Source of the DNA: Spirochaetae bacterium HGW-Spirochaetae-1
GTDB taxonomy: Bacteria; Spirochaetota; UBA4802; UBA5550
Assembly (NCBI GenBank): GCA_002839375.1
Contig: PGXY01000001.1
Coordinates: forward strand, 1-64,000
Length of the DNA stretch: 64,000 bases
Direction: 5' to 3'
Positions within the stretch are counted from its first letter, which is position 1; each line of letters starts with the position of its first letter. A program made the position numbers and the translations under genes. A model generated the notes under the pieces. That model was not told the DNA's origin. It made no database searches and saw only the letters and a program-made list of their open reading frames with translations. Below, piece by piece: positions 1 through 9,210 of this stretch.

Positions 1-1175
1 TCCGTAAAGAGCTGGCAGAGACTAAAATATCCGAAGATGAAGCCCGCGAATACGCCGAAAGCATCATCAACACCATCCGTGAACCATTAATCGTTCTTAA
101 TCAGGATTTAAGGGTTGTTTCCGTCAGCCGCTCCTTCTATGAAGTCTTTAAGGTAAATCCCGAAGAGACCGTGGGGCAGCTTATCTATGACCTGGGGAAT
201 AAACAGTGGAATATCCCCGGGCTGCGGGAACTGCTTGAAACCATCCTGCCCAAAAAAGCAACGTTTGATAATTATGAGGTTGAACACGATTTTGCTACAA
301 TTGGCCGGCGCATAATGCTTTTAGATGCCCGGCAGATTCAACGAGTGTCGGGAAAGGAACGGATAATCCTTCTGGCCATCGAGGATATCACGGATCGCAG
401 GAAGATAGAAATTGGTCTGGAGAGAGCCCATGAAGAATTAAAGGATCTTGCCGTTGAGCTAAAACGCACGGCCCGGGCAAAATCTGAATTCCTGGCCAAC
501 ATGTCGCATGAGCTCAGGACACCGCTTAACTCCATTAACGGTTTCTCCGAAGTGCTGTACGACGAGACTTTCGGACCGCTTAATGAGAAACAGAAGAAGT
601 ATGTTAATAATGTTTTAACCAGCGGAAAACACCTTCTCTTGCTGATAAATCAGATACTTGATATGGCGAAAGTTGAAGCCGGAAAGATGAAACTGGCTTT
701 ATCCAGTGTGCCCATGAAAAACTTACTAAATGATATATCGATGCTGGTAGAGAACATGGTGAGTAAAAAAAAGATAGAGATGCTGCTTGAAATAGATGAA
801 GATCTGCCGGATATCGAGGCCGATGAACTCAAGGTCAAGGAGATAATCTACAACCTTATCTCAAACGCAGTCAAGTTTACTCCCGAAGGCGGTAAAATTG
901 GAATGCGTGCCAGGAAAGCCGATTCCATGATAGAAGTAGAGGTCTGGGATACGGGAGTCGGTATTGCGCATGAAAACATGGAGAAAATCTTTGAAGGGTT
1001 TTTTCGTGTCGATACGCCCTATTCACGGGTAACCGAGGGAACCGGGCTCGGGTTACCGCTCTCAAAAAATCTGGTTGAGCTGCACGGCGGGAAGCTTTCT
1101 GTAAAATCTGCGGGGCTGGATAAAGGCACATTGGTCCGGTTTACGTTGCCAGTTGTATCAAAGATGGCGGTGTGA
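1..1175 (+). CDS. Sensor histidine kinase (PAS-HisKA-HATPase), 5' end outside window
   Basis: The reading frame is open from base 3, so the gene begins upstream of the window. What is visible is a PAS-like segment closely matching the PAS of the GGDEF protein at 1586, a short coiled coil, a HisKA dimerisation helix with the phospho-acceptor in MSHELRTP (His codon at 507), and an HATPase_c domain with the N box (NLISNAVKF), G1 (DTGVGI) and G2 (GTGLGLPLS) motifs. It ends one base before the receiver gene at 1177, so the two are probably co-translated and the receiver is the likely phosphorylation partner. By analogy with its paralogues the missing N-terminus probably carries a REC domain; that part is inference. 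Confidence 0.93.
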   Translation, partial: RKELAETKISEDEAREYAESIINTIREPLIVLNQDLRVVSVSRSFYEVFKVNPEETVGQLIYDLGNKQWNIPGLRELLETILPKKATFDNYEVEHDFATIGRRIMLLDARQIQRVSGKERIILLAIEDITDRRKIEIGLERAHEELKDLAVELKRTARAKSEFLANMSHELRTPLNSINGFSEVLYDETFGPLNEKQKKYVNNVLTSGKHLLLLINQILDMAKVEAGKMKLALSSVPMKNLLNDISMLVENMVSKKKIEMLLEIDEDLPDIEADELKVKEIIYNLISNAVKFTPEGGKIGMRARKADSMIEVEVWDTGVGIAHENMEKIFEGFFRVDTPYSRVTEGTGLGLPLSKNLVELHGGKLSVKSAGLDKGTLVRFTLPVVSKMAV

Positions 1176-1176
1176 G

Positions 1177-1542
1177 ATGAAAAAGAAAGCATTAATTATC
1201 GATGACAACAAAAACAATCTTTTGCTGGAAAAAGACCTTCTCGAGGTCGCCGGCTTTGAAGTATATGAAGCTGAAGACGCTGCCGGCGGAATTGCCATTG
1301 CCAGAAAAGAAAAACCCGATATTATAATTATGGATGTGAGGCTTCCCGATATGCGCGGTTCCGAAGCCGCCAGGATATTACGTCAGGAGAGAGAGATAGA
1401 CCATATTCCCATTGTTTTTGTGACTGCTTCGGTCATGGAAGAAGGCAGAGAAGAGATAAATGATATTGCTAATAGCGGATTCATAGGCAAGCCTATAGAT
1501 ACGCGTACTTTTGCGAAAGAAATAAGTCAATTTATCAGGTGA
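1177..1542 (+). CDS. Stand-alone response regulator receiver (REC only), copy 1
   Basis: A 121-residue single-domain receiver with the acidic pair (IIDDN), phospho-acceptor Asp in IIIMDVRLPD, Thr/Ser in FVTAS and the conserved Lys in IGKPID. There is no output domain, so it acts as a phosphotransfer intermediate or by protein contact, like CheY or DivK. The start at 1177 is chosen because it lies one base after the kinase stop and gives exactly the length of the second copy at 2949. The two copies differ at only 13 of 121 residues, which marks a recent duplication. Confidence 0.93.
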   Translation: MKKKALIIDDNKNNLLLEKDLLEVAGFEVYEAEDAAGGIAIARKEKPDIIIMDVRLPDMRGSEAARILRQEREIDHIPIVFVTASVMEEGREEINDIANSGFIGKPIDTRTFAKEISQFIR

Positions 1543-1585
1543 GTTGCCTGTTATGATAAAAAGTTAAATGTGATAGAAACAGGAA

Positions 1586-2911
1586 ATGAAAAAAAAACCG
1601 GTAATATTAGTCGCTGACGACCAGCCCCAGAACATTGAACTTTTTGAAGCATATCTTGTTCCGCAGGGTTATAAAATTATAAGGGCGTCAAACGGTAAAG
1701 AAGCGCTGGAGAAACTTTCCGGCAACCAGATCGATCTGATTCTGCTCGATGTAATGATGCCCGGCATGAATGGTTTTGAAATTACCCGAAGAGTAAGGAA
1801 GGATAAAACACACCGACTACTTCCCATAATCCTGGTTACTACATTGCGGGAGACTGAAGATCGTATTCGGGGATTTGAAGCCGGTTGTGATGATTTTATT
1901 TCCAAGCCTGTTGATAAGACTGAGCTTCTGGTCCGGGTCAGGTCTCTGCTAAAAGTCAAGAACTACAATGACTTGATGAGCAAATACCTCAAAGAACTGG
2001 AAACAGCCAAAATTTACGCACAAGAGGCGCGTGAATACGCCGAGAGCATCATCAACACCGTGCGTGAACCCTTAATCGTTCTGGATCAGGATCTGAGAGT
2101 AGTCAAGGCCAGCCGCTCCTTTTATGATGTCTTTAAAGTAAAACCTGAAGAGACTATGGGCCAGCTTATCTATGATCTGGGGAATAAACAGTGGGATATT
2201 CCCCGGCTGAGGGAATTGCTGGAAACCATCCTTCCGCAAGAGACAACCTTTGATGACTTTGAGGTTGACTACGAATTTGCCGTCATTGGCAGGCGTATAA
2301 TGCTTTTAAATGCCCGTCAGATTCAAAGCGGGCCGGAGAAGGATCGGCTGATTCTCCTGTCCATCGAGGACTTCACCGAACACAGGGAGTCGGAGAAAAG
2401 GATCCAGTATATGGCCTTCTATGATTCCCTGACGTGTCTGCCCAACCGGGACCTTTTCTCCGATCGCCTGGGCGTTGCACTGGTAAATGCCGGGAGAAAT
2501 AAAACTAAAGTAGGCATCATGATGCTGGATCTCGATAATTTCAAGGATGTGAATGACTCCCTTGGTCATAATGTAGGCGACGTCCTTCTCAAAAGAGCGG
2601 CAGAGCAGTTAAGTGCAGTGCTGAGGAAGGGTGATACGGTTGCGCGTTTCGGTGGTGATGAGTTTGTTATGATCTTCCCTGACCTGGAGGGAATAGAAGA
2701 TGCGATTCAGGTTGCACAGAAGATCATTGATAGGTTTAATAAGCCCTTCCTTGCTGATACCCATCAACTCTTTGTGACAACAAGCATCGGTATCGCCGTA
2801 TATCCCGACGATGGAATAGATGAAGGTACCCTTTTGAAAAATGCCGATATCGCCATGTATCAGGCCAAGCATGCAGGACGGGCCCAATACAAGCGTTATA
2901 AAAAAACCTGA
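1586..2911 (+). CDS. REC-PAS-GGDEF diguanylate cyclase response regulator
   Basis: 441 residues: REC (about 5-118, phospho-acceptor in LILLDVMMPG), a linking helix, a PAS domain (about 150-265) very similar to that of the kinase at the window start, and a GGDEF domain with an intact GGDEF signature at 356-360. An RxxD product-inhibition site (RKGD, 347-350) lies five residues before it, so the enzyme should make c-di-GMP under feedback control. AGGAA lies directly before the ATG. The gene sits between two near-identical receiver genes and shares its REC with the HD-GYP protein at 3358, so synthesis and breakdown of c-di-GMP may answer to related signals (inference). Confidence 0.93.
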   Translation: MKKKPVILVADDQPQNIELFEAYLVPQGYKIIRASNGKEALEKLSGNQIDLILLDVMMPGMNGFEITRRVRKDKTHRLLPIILVTTLRETEDRIRGFEAGCDDFISKPVDKTELLVRVRSLLKVKNYNDLMSKYLKELETAKIYAQEAREYAESIINTVREPLIVLDQDLRVVKASRSFYDVFKVKPEETMGQLIYDLGNKQWDIPRLRELLETILPQETTFDDFEVDYEFAVIGRRIMLLNARQIQSGPEKDRLILLSIEDFTEHRESEKRIQYMAFYDSLTCLPNRDLFSDRLGVALVNAGRNKTKVGIMMLDLDNFKDVNDSLGHNVGDVLLKRAAEQLSAVLRKGDTVARFGGDEFVMIFPDLEGIEDAIQVAQKIIDRFNKPFLADTHQLFVTTSIGIAVYPDDGIDEGTLLKNADIAMYQAKHAGRAQYKRYKKT

Positions 2912-2948
2912 AAATGCCATGTTGATAAATTCAGAATAGCGGTGTGAG

Positions 2949-3314
2949 ATGAGAAAGAAAGCATTAATTGTCGATGATAACGAAAACAATCTTTTGCTGG
3001 AAAAAGACCTTCTGGAGGTCGCCGGCTTTGAAGTATATGAAGCTGAAGACGCTGCAGGCGGAATTGCCATTGCAAGAAAAGAAAAACCGGATATTATAAT
3101 TATGGATGTGAGGCTTCCCGATATGCGCGGTTCTGAAGCAGCCAGGATATTACGTCAGGATAAAGAGACAGGCGATATTCCCATTGTTTTTGTGACCGCT
3201 TCGGTTATGGAAGAAGGCAGAGAAGAGTTGAAAGACATCTCTAATTCCGGATTTATAGGCAAGCCTATAAATACACGCACTTTTGCAAAAGAAATAAGTC
3301 AATTTATTAAGTGA
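2949..3314 (+). CDS. Stand-alone response regulator receiver (REC only), copy 2
   Basis: 121 residues, with all REC hallmarks (VDDN, IIIMDVRLPD, VTAS, GKPI). It differs from the receiver at 1177 at 13 positions, clustered in the alpha3-beta4 stretch (residues 71-76), alpha4 (94-98) and beside the conserved Lys, which are the surfaces that usually set partner choice. The preceding bases (gcggtgtgag before the ATG) match those before copy 1, so the duplication took the start region too. No output domain. Confidence 0.93.
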   Translation: MRKKALIVDDNENNLLLEKDLLEVAGFEVYEAEDAAGGIAIARKEKPDIIIMDVRLPDMRGSEAARILRQDKETGDIPIVFVTASVMEEGREELKDISNSGFIGKPINTRTFAKEISQFIK

Positions 3315-3357
3315 GAGAATTGTTATTTTGAAAAGTAAAGTGCAAAGGGGATAGGGA

Positions 3358-4401
3358 ATGAAAGACAAACCGGTACTATTAATCGTTGATGACCAGATTC
3401 AGAACATTGAACTTCTCGAAGCATATCTTCTCCCGCAGGGTTATGAAATTGTAGAAGCATCAAACGGCGCGGAAGCATTGGAAAAACTTTCCGGCAATCG
3501 GATTGATCTGGTTCTGCTCGATGTAATGATGCCCGGCATGGATGGTTTTGAAGTTACCCGGAGAGTCAGGGAGGATACTACTCTGGGACTGCTTCCGATA
3601 ATTCTGGTTACCGCATTGCGGGAGACTGAAGATCGTGTAAAGGGAATTGAAGCCGGTTGTGATGATTTTATTTCCAAGCCTGTTGAAAAGACTGAGCTTC
3701 TGGCCAGGGTCCGGTCTCTGTTAAAGGTCAAAGCCTACAACGACTTGATGAATAATTACCGGAAAGAGCTGGAATCTGAAGTGGCCAGAAGGACTGAGGA
3801 GCTGAAGCATGCCCTGGAAACAATTAAAATTGCTTCTCTGGACACGATTTACCGGCTCTCCATGGCCTCGGAATATAAGGACGAGAACACCGGCGAGCAT
3901 ATCAGACGCATGAGCCATTATTGCGCTGCCATTGCCCGCCGCATGGGGATGGACGAAAGTAATGTTGAAACTATTCTTTATGCAACACCCATGCATGACC
4001 TGGGTAAGCTGGGCATACCGGACCAGATACTGTTGAAACCGGGCAAACTTGAACCGGCTGAGTGGAATATTATGAAACAGCATACGATAATCGGCGCCCA
4101 GATCCTCAAGGGCTCTGATGCTGCATTTATTCGTTTAGGAGAGACTATAGCCCAGAACCATCATGAGAAGTGGGATGGAAGCGGATATCCAAATGGTCTG
4201 AAGGGCACAGAAATACCCATCGCCGGCCGCATTACGGCAGTTGCAGATGTATTCGATGCCATGATCTCCAGACGGCCCTATAAGAAACCATTCCCCGTGG
4301 AAACGTCACTGGAATTTATCCGGGAAGGTCGGGGGAGCCACTTTGATCCGGAGGTAGTGGATGCTTTCTTTGCCGTTAAGGATGAGATTCTCGCAATATA
4401 A
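3358..4401 (+). CDS. REC-HD-GYP c-di-GMP phosphodiesterase response regulator (RpfG-like)
   Basis: 347 residues: REC (about 4-118, DVMMPG phospho-acceptor) strongly resembling the REC at 1586, a coiled-coil linker (130-155) and an HD-GYP domain. The HD pair is at 213-214 (HDLGKLG), the downstream HH is in AQNHHEKWDG, and the GYP motif is intact at 276-278. The family hydrolyses c-di-GMP to pGpG or GMP. A purine-rich ribosome site (aggggataggga) precedes the ATG. It is the last gene of the duplicated signalling cassette. Confidence 0.94.
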   Translation: MKDKPVLLIVDDQIQNIELLEAYLLPQGYEIVEASNGAEALEKLSGNRIDLVLLDVMMPGMDGFEVTRRVREDTTLGLLPIILVTALRETEDRVKGIEAGCDDFISKPVEKTELLARVRSLLKVKAYNDLMNNYRKELESEVARRTEELKHALETIKIASLDTIYRLSMASEYKDENTGEHIRRMSHYCAAIARRMGMDESNVETILYATPMHDLGKLGIPDQILLKPGKLEPAEWNIMKQHTIIGAQILKGSDAAFIRLGETIAQNHHEKWDGSGYPNGLKGTEIPIAGRITAVADVFDAMISRRPYKKPFPVETSLEFIREGRGSHFDPEVVDAFFAVKDEILAI

Positions 4402-4486
4402 GAAGCAATATTCCTGCCTGTATTCTGCTGCTCTCATGGTGCTGTTGTTTTCAATGCCCGATGCTTCCCGGTGAATCCGGCCCCTA

Positions 4487-4735
4487 TTATTTTTTTATGA
4501 GCTTAATTATAAATAATAGGATAACAGCTCCAATGAGAGCGGTTATAGTAGAACCTATAAAGCCGCTGGTTGATATCCGGAGGAAATTAAATATATAACC
4601 GCCGATAATCGCTCCAATGACTCCTATGATAATGTTTCCCACAAGGCCGAATCCGCCGCTTTTCATGATTATTCCGGCAAGCCATCCGGCTATTGCTCCA
4701 ATCACCAAAAAAATTATCAAAGATGTAATGTCCAT
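4487..4735 (-). CDS. GlsB/YeaQ/YmgE-family small membrane protein
   Basis: 82 residues, nearly all hydrophobic, with three membrane segments and the family's Gly-rich pattern (AIAGWLAGIIMKSGG, then LVGNIIIGVIGAIIGGY). The family is called transglycosylase-associated or general-stress membrane protein, but its biochemical role is unknown. A consensus AGGAGG lies seven bases before the ATG. It converges on the HD-GYP gene; I found no clear terminator in the 85 bases between them. Confidence 0.88.
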   Translation of the reverse strand: MDITSLIIFLVIGAIAGWLAGIIMKSGGFGLVGNIIIGVIGAIIGGYIFNFLRISTSGFIGSTITALIGAVILLFIIKLIKK

Positions 4736-4795
4736 TCATTCCTCCTGTTTTAATGTTTAAAAATATATTCGCCAAATTAAAAATGTAAGGTAACT

Positions 4796-5194
4796 CTAGA
4801 TATCATTGTTGTCCGGTAGATTCTCCGTTGAGAGAATCCAGCGCATGGCCTTTTCATAGTCAGTGAAGGCATTTACCAAAAAACCCCTGTTGTGCGAACA
4901 TGTCTCAAAAAAACTGGCTTTGTCAAAGCTGATCCCCGGGAGGACAAGAAGAGCAACTTTTCTGCGGAAGGTGTCGCCATATTGGAAAAGCTCTGCCGCA
5001 AGTTGATACACATCAGTTATGGACAACTTGCTTCCTGAGTCACGGAAATCGACGAGCAGATCGTAGTCAGCCGGGGGAGGCTCGGCCATTGCTATATTTA
5101 TGAGGAGTTGTCTGCTTGTAGTGATATTGATGATCCCATCAGTGGTTACCTCGATAAAATCTTTTGCAGTGATGATTTTGATTTTTGTCGCCAT
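4796..5194 (-). CDS. STAS/SpoIIAA-like small cytoplasmic protein
   Basis: 132 residues, soluble, no signal peptide. The alternating beta/alpha pattern (LLVDFRDS near residue 45, VALLVLPG near 80, FTDYEKAMRWI at the C-terminus) resembles SpoIIAA-like/STAS folds, but no phospho-acceptor Ser can be assigned confidently, so the family call is tentative. A good Shine-Dalgarno (AAGGAGATATCCC) precedes the ATG. It lies 30 bases downstream of the adenylate cyclase on the same strand and is probably co-transcribed; a regulatory tie is inference. Confidence 0.6.
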   Translation of the reverse strand: MATKIKIITAKDFIEVTTDGIINITTSRQLLINIAMAEPPPADYDLLVDFRDSGSKLSITDVYQLAAELFQYGDTFRRKVALLVLPGISFDKASFFETCSHNRGFLVNAFTDYEKAMRWILSTENLPDNNDI

Positions 5195-5224
5195 GGGATA
5201 TCTCCTTAAACTAATTGCTTGTTG

Positions 5225-6835
5225 CTACTTGCTGACCTTCACGCCTGTTATAGAATAGACCTCTACCGGTTGTTCTTTTCCCTTCACTTTGATGGGATCA
5301 AGCTTCTTGCCCAGGAATTTTTTAGAAGTCATTTTTGATACAATAGCTTTTGAAGCAAGTATTGCTCCCGATTCAGCACGTGAGCACAGACGTGCAGCCA
5401 GGTTCACCGCATCGCCGATACAGGTGTTGTCCATCCTGTCACTCGATCCCATGCGTCCCTGAATAACATTGCCGAGATTGAGCCCAATACCTACATTCAT
5501 GTGCTGCATCCCAGTCTCGCCTTTGCTTATATTCAAACTTTCGATTTGCTTGATAATCTCGATGGAGCATGCAATGGCATTGTCGGCCTTTTCATCGCCG
5601 CTGAATACGGCCATTACCTCATCACCCACGTACTTGTCGATATCTCCATTATGTTTTTTAATTATATTCGCCTGTAAATTGAGGTATTCATTGAGTATTG
5701 TTACCACATCTTCAGGCTCCATTTTTTCTGACATGGCGGTAAATCCCCGTATGTCGGAGAAGAGGAATGCAAGGTTTTGTCTTATGCCGCCAACAACAAT
5801 TTCTCCCAGAGATGTTTGTTCATGAATCATAGAAACAGTTCTTTCAGAAACAAATTTCTGCATCTGAAGTTTTTCCCGGAGGTGAATTATCATATTGTTG
5901 AATTCATGGCTTAAATTTCCCAGTTCGTCATGTCTTCTGATATCCATTCTAATTTCCAGGTCGCCTTCTCTTACCCTGACCATCCCCTCAAAAAGATTCA
6001 TAATCGGCTGGACCATGCCTTTCGCAACGACCACTGTGATGCCGATCCCCATTATAAGCAGTCCGCAGCTGAACAAAAATATTATTCTCCTGGATTTTTG
6101 TACAGGTTCAAGTATTGATGCCTCGCTGAACAACAGCTCTACTATGCCCACCTTTGTACTAAAAAAATTCAGAGGAAGCCTGTATTGGAAACTGCTTACG
6201 TGTTTATTGTCTTTATCCAGATAATTCTTCTTTGTTTTCTGAAAATTTTCTATGTCTTTTATTTCATCGAATAAAGCAGCCGGTATTTTTTTCCCTCTTT
6301 TACTGCCATCTATATTTGCCGCGTAACAACCTTTTTTCCCAACGAGCATGCCCGTCAAATCATACACGGCGATACTTTGGAGACCGTTGATTTTGCTTTT
6401 TTCAAGACCATTCACAATATCCTGCAAAATAAGCGAGCGCATCGTGGGCCTTGTTTCAGCGGTCAATATGGATTCGGTTGCGGATATGTTTCCCGCTATT
6501 GCCTTGCAGAGTGTATCGTTCGCTGATACAAGGGCTCGGGATGACATCACGGTAAAGAGTGAAATAAACATGATGACCATGAGCAGCAGAATCATCGAAA
6601 TTACAAGAGCCCATTTAAATCGTATTCCGCCCCTTCGGAGCAGGTAATTTAACCGTTTGTTCCTGTCAATAAAAGTGTAACTGAATGACATAACCGTTGT
6701 TGTGAATTTAGTAAAAAAATTATTCTTTTTTTTTGTTGTGCTTTTCTTTAACCGTCTAATCCAGTCAATAAAAGTGTAACTGAATGACATCACAGCTTTT
6801 ATGAAATTGGTTAATAAATTATTCAATTTTTCCAT
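5225..6835 (-). CDS. Membrane adenylate/guanylate cyclase with HAMP domain
   Basis: 536 residues from the ATG at 6835, which has GGAAGG eight bases upstream; an upstream in-frame ATG at 6937 lacks such a site. Order: a cytoplasmic N-terminal region containing an internal repeat, TM1 (WALVISMILLLM), an extracytoplasmic sensor domain, TM2 (IIFLFSCGLLIMGIG), HAMP, and a class III nucleotide cyclase domain. The two metal-binding Asp lie in FSDIRGFT and KYVGDEVMAVF, followed by IGDAVNLAARL. The Lys and Asp/Thr pattern suits ATP, so cAMP is the likely product. The tandem cNMP-binding protein at 43738 is a plausible but unlinked receptor. Confidence 0.93.
   Translation of the reverse strand: MEKLNNLLTNFIKAVMSFSYTFIDWIRRLKKSTTKKKNNFFTKFTTTVMSFSYTFIDRNKRLNYLLRRGGIRFKWALVISMILLLMVIMFISLFTVMSSRALVSANDTLCKAIAGNISATESILTAETRPTMRSLILQDIVNGLEKSKINGLQSIAVYDLTGMLVGKKGCYAANIDGSKRGKKIPAALFDEIKDIENFQKTKKNYLDKDNKHVSSFQYRLPLNFFSTKVGIVELLFSEASILEPVQKSRRIIFLFSCGLLIMGIGITVVVAKGMVQPIMNLFEGMVRVREGDLEIRMDIRRHDELGNLSHEFNNMIIHLREKLQMQKFVSERTVSMIHEQTSLGEIVVGGIRQNLAFLFSDIRGFTAMSEKMEPEDVVTILNEYLNLQANIIKKHNGDIDKYVGDEVMAVFSGDEKADNAIACSIEIIKQIESLNISKGETGMQHMNVGIGLNLGNVIQGRMGSSDRMDNTCIGDAVNLAARLCSRAESGAILASKAIVSKMTSKKFLGKKLDPIKVKGKEQPVEVYSITGVKVSK
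6650..6835 (-). repeat. Imperfect in-frame 99-bp tandem repeat in the cyclase N-terminus
   Basis: Two copies of a 99-bp (33-codon) unit. The best core, gtcaataaaagtgtaactga plus the next seven bases, is identical at 6665-6691 and 6764-6790, and weaker similarity covers the rest of the unit. At protein level VMSFSYTFID appears twice, each time followed by basic residues, before the first membrane segment. Confidence 0.85.
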
Positions 6836-7335
6836 TATGTTTTCCTTCCCCCGGGTAGTAATGTAAACAAGAGTATTCAGGATGTCGTCTCTGATTGTTA
6901 TATTGTGACTCACAACACTGTATGCCGTGCCGTGCAAAATAGTAGATAATTAAAGAGAAATCAATGCCCAGGAATGGGAATGAAGGCAGTATTGTTGCTG
7001 CCGATTCTGCCCGTGAAACGATTGTAACCGCTCAGAACAAATACGCCTGTTTCAGTAAAAAACCCTATATAAGGGAACATCTATAAACCATGATTAAAAA
7101 TTATCGCTTCAAGCAGCGATCTGAATCGGTTAAATGATATTGGAGCCATATTAAAATTATAACAGAAATAATCGGGAATGCAAGGTTTTTTTATTATAAG
7201 CTTTACTGATACAACCCTATACATGCCACAACCCCGCCGACAGCTTAACCAAAAAATAATTATAATTTTCCGCAGGAAATGGATTGAATTATTCTCCCTG
7301 TTATGTAGTAATAATAACAGCACAGCGTACGGTGA
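6836..7335. other. 500-bp AT-rich intergenic region between divergent signalling genes
   Basis: It separates the cyclase (minus strand) from the REC-PAS-PAS-ATPase gene (plus strand) and should hold both promoters. I see no supportable protein gene. It contains one solo end of the dispersed element (7068-7087, TATAAGGGAACATCTATAAA). No clear -35/-10 pair or terminator could be assigned. Confidence 0.5.
7068..7087 (+). repeat. Solo end of the dispersed inverted-end element
   Basis: TATAAGGGAACATCTATAAA differs by only one or two bases from the left end of the complete copy at 31281. No matching right end is visible nearby, so this looks like a remnant. Confidence 0.6.
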
Positions 7336-9129
7336 ATGAAGTTGGATATGACGATGCCAGGGGACAAAAAAATAAAGATACTCATTGTTGAAGATTCCGT
7401 CGTGGAGGCGCGTCTTCTGCAGAAAATACTGGCAAATCTGGGCTATTCAGTAGTTGGCATCGCCCGTTCAGGCGAGGAGAGCATCCTGTTGGCCTTTAAG
7501 ACCAGGCCCGATCTCATACTCATGGATATTCTCCTCGAAGGGGAGCAGAACGGCATTGAGGCTTCCCGCAAGATCAAGAAGAAGCTCGATGTGCCCATCA
7601 TTTTCACTTCGTCCCTTTCTGACCGCGAAACCCTGGCCCGGCTTGAGATTACCGAATCCTATGGGTATATCCTGAAGCCCTTTGACAAAAAGGACATCTT
7701 TGTGGCCATCGAAATCGGGTTTCGCCGACATGAATTTGAGCAGCAGCTGGAAGAGAGCGAGGTTAAGTACAGCAATCTCTTTGAAAGATCCATGGATGCG
7801 ATTTTCATCAGTGACAGGGATGGAGTCTTCATTGATGTGAACGAAGCCATGCTGAAACTCTTCGGATACGGGCGGGAGGAGATGATAAGCCTGTCCCTGG
7901 AAAAACTGGCATCGAACCCAGAAGAGCTGAAGGAATATGACCGGGTCCTCATAATGGACGGCTTCGCCCGGGATTTTGAGATGTGCCTGCGAAAAAAAAA
8001 TGGCGCGGAAGTCCATACTCTCATATCAGCCAATGTTATCAAGAGCAGAACGGGGAAGATAAAAAATTACCAGGGATTCGTCAGGGATATAACGGCAAAG
8101 AAACAGGCGGAACTGGAAATTGAGCTGAGGATCCAGGAACTGGAAATCGCCATGGAGGAAATCGAATTTCTCAACCGCGACCTGCAGCAGAAAATTAATG
8201 ATCTCAATAAGGCCAACAGGATGATAAGCCTTTCGGAAGAGAAGTATCGGCGCCTCGTGGAAGGATCGACGGATATCATTTTTTCCCTTGATAACGATTG
8301 GCGTTTTATCACTGCCAACAAGGCCACGGCGTATCATCTCAATATAAATCCCGAGTCAATAAAAAGTAAATCGCTCCTTGATCTCATCTATGACAGCGAT
8401 GAAGAAAAGGCGGTCTCGCGGAAAATTATCCAGGAAAAACTGGAAACATTTTCCAGGAGCAAGGAACCGGTCAGCTTTAAGGCTGAATTCAAGTCGCCCC
8501 TGATAATTGAGCCCAGGGAGCTGCAGGTAAAGCTGGAGTATCTGAATATTGACGGCGATAATGAAATACTTGGAAAGGCCTTCCGTGTCATGGACGACAC
8601 CCTTCTCAAGTATTTCATCGCGGAAAAACAGCAGTTTATTATAGACAATTCACTTTCCACGGCTGATGAAATAACGCAGCGGATAACAAGGAACGTGGCA
8701 AAATACATTGGTGGCAACGATTTCAATATGCTGAGAATTGCTCTGCGCGAGATAATTATAAACGCCATTGAACACGGGAATCTCAATATTTCCTTTGAGG
8801 ATAAAACCGCGGCCATAATGGAGGACCGCTATTTCCAGTTTCTTGCCGAACGACGGGAGGACCCCCGGTATAACGGCAAGCGCGTACATATAGAATACAA
8901 TGTGGAGCCCGGCATGGTTTCCTACCTGGTGAGGGATGAAGGGGAGGGGTTCAATCCGGAGTTTGTACTGTCCAATGACCCGGTGCAGCTGAACCGGGAC
9001 ATGATGGCCCATGGCAGGGGAATCAGACTCACCATGGAATTTTTTGATGCCATAGAATACAATGAAAAAGGAAATGAGGTTGTCCTGAAGAAATATTTCA
9101 CGGACAATGATGAGAAAATTGTAAATTAG
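7336..9129 (+). CDS. REC-PAS-PAS protein with C-terminal RsbW-type ATPase domain
   Basis: 597 residues: REC (about 12-130, phospho-acceptor in LILMDILLEG), PAS1 (about 139-250), a coiled coil (about 255-295), PAS2 (about 300-420) and a C-terminal HATPase domain of the serine-kinase/anti-sigma type (REIIINAIEHGN N box, DEGEGFNP G1, HGRGIRLTMEFFD G2). There is no HisKA helix, so it is unlikely to autophosphorylate on His. The ATPase fold suggests control of a partner such as an anti-sigma-antagonist (family inference). The ribosome site before the ATG is weak (ggtga), and an in-frame ATG at 7348 is an alternative start. Confidence 0.9.
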   Translation: MKLDMTMPGDKKIKILIVEDSVVEARLLQKILANLGYSVVGIARSGEESILLAFKTRPDLILMDILLEGEQNGIEASRKIKKKLDVPIIFTSSLSDRETLARLEITESYGYILKPFDKKDIFVAIEIGFRRHEFEQQLEESEVKYSNLFERSMDAIFISDRDGVFIDVNEAMLKLFGYGREEMISLSLEKLASNPEELKEYDRVLIMDGFARDFEMCLRKKNGAEVHTLISANVIKSRTGKIKNYQGFVRDITAKKQAELEIELRIQELEIAMEEIEFLNRDLQQKINDLNKANRMISLSEEKYRRLVEGSTDIIFSLDNDWRFITANKATAYHLNINPESIKSKSLLDLIYDSDEEKAVSRKIIQEKLETFSRSKEPVSFKAEFKSPLIIEPRELQVKLEYLNIDGDNEILGKAFRVMDDTLLKYFIAEKQQFIIDNSLSTADEITQRITRNVAKYIGGNDFNMLRIALREIIINAIEHGNLNISFEDKTAAIMEDRYFQFLAERREDPRYNGKRVHIEYNVEPGMVSYLVRDEGEGFNPEFVLSNDPVQLNRDMMAHGRGIRLTMEFFDAIEYNEKGNEVVLKKYFTDNDEKIVN

Positions 9130-9210
9130 GAAAAGATTACTTGCAAAAATGAGGCTTATGGCAATTTCTGATTTTTATTGTTTGTGCAGTATAGTGTTAG
9201 GAGATATATC

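Noticed and set aside
7081-7323. An 80-codon minus-strand frame in the cyclase/REC-PAS intergenic region
   Set aside because: No family pattern, no ribosome site, mostly AT-rich and it overlaps a solo element end.
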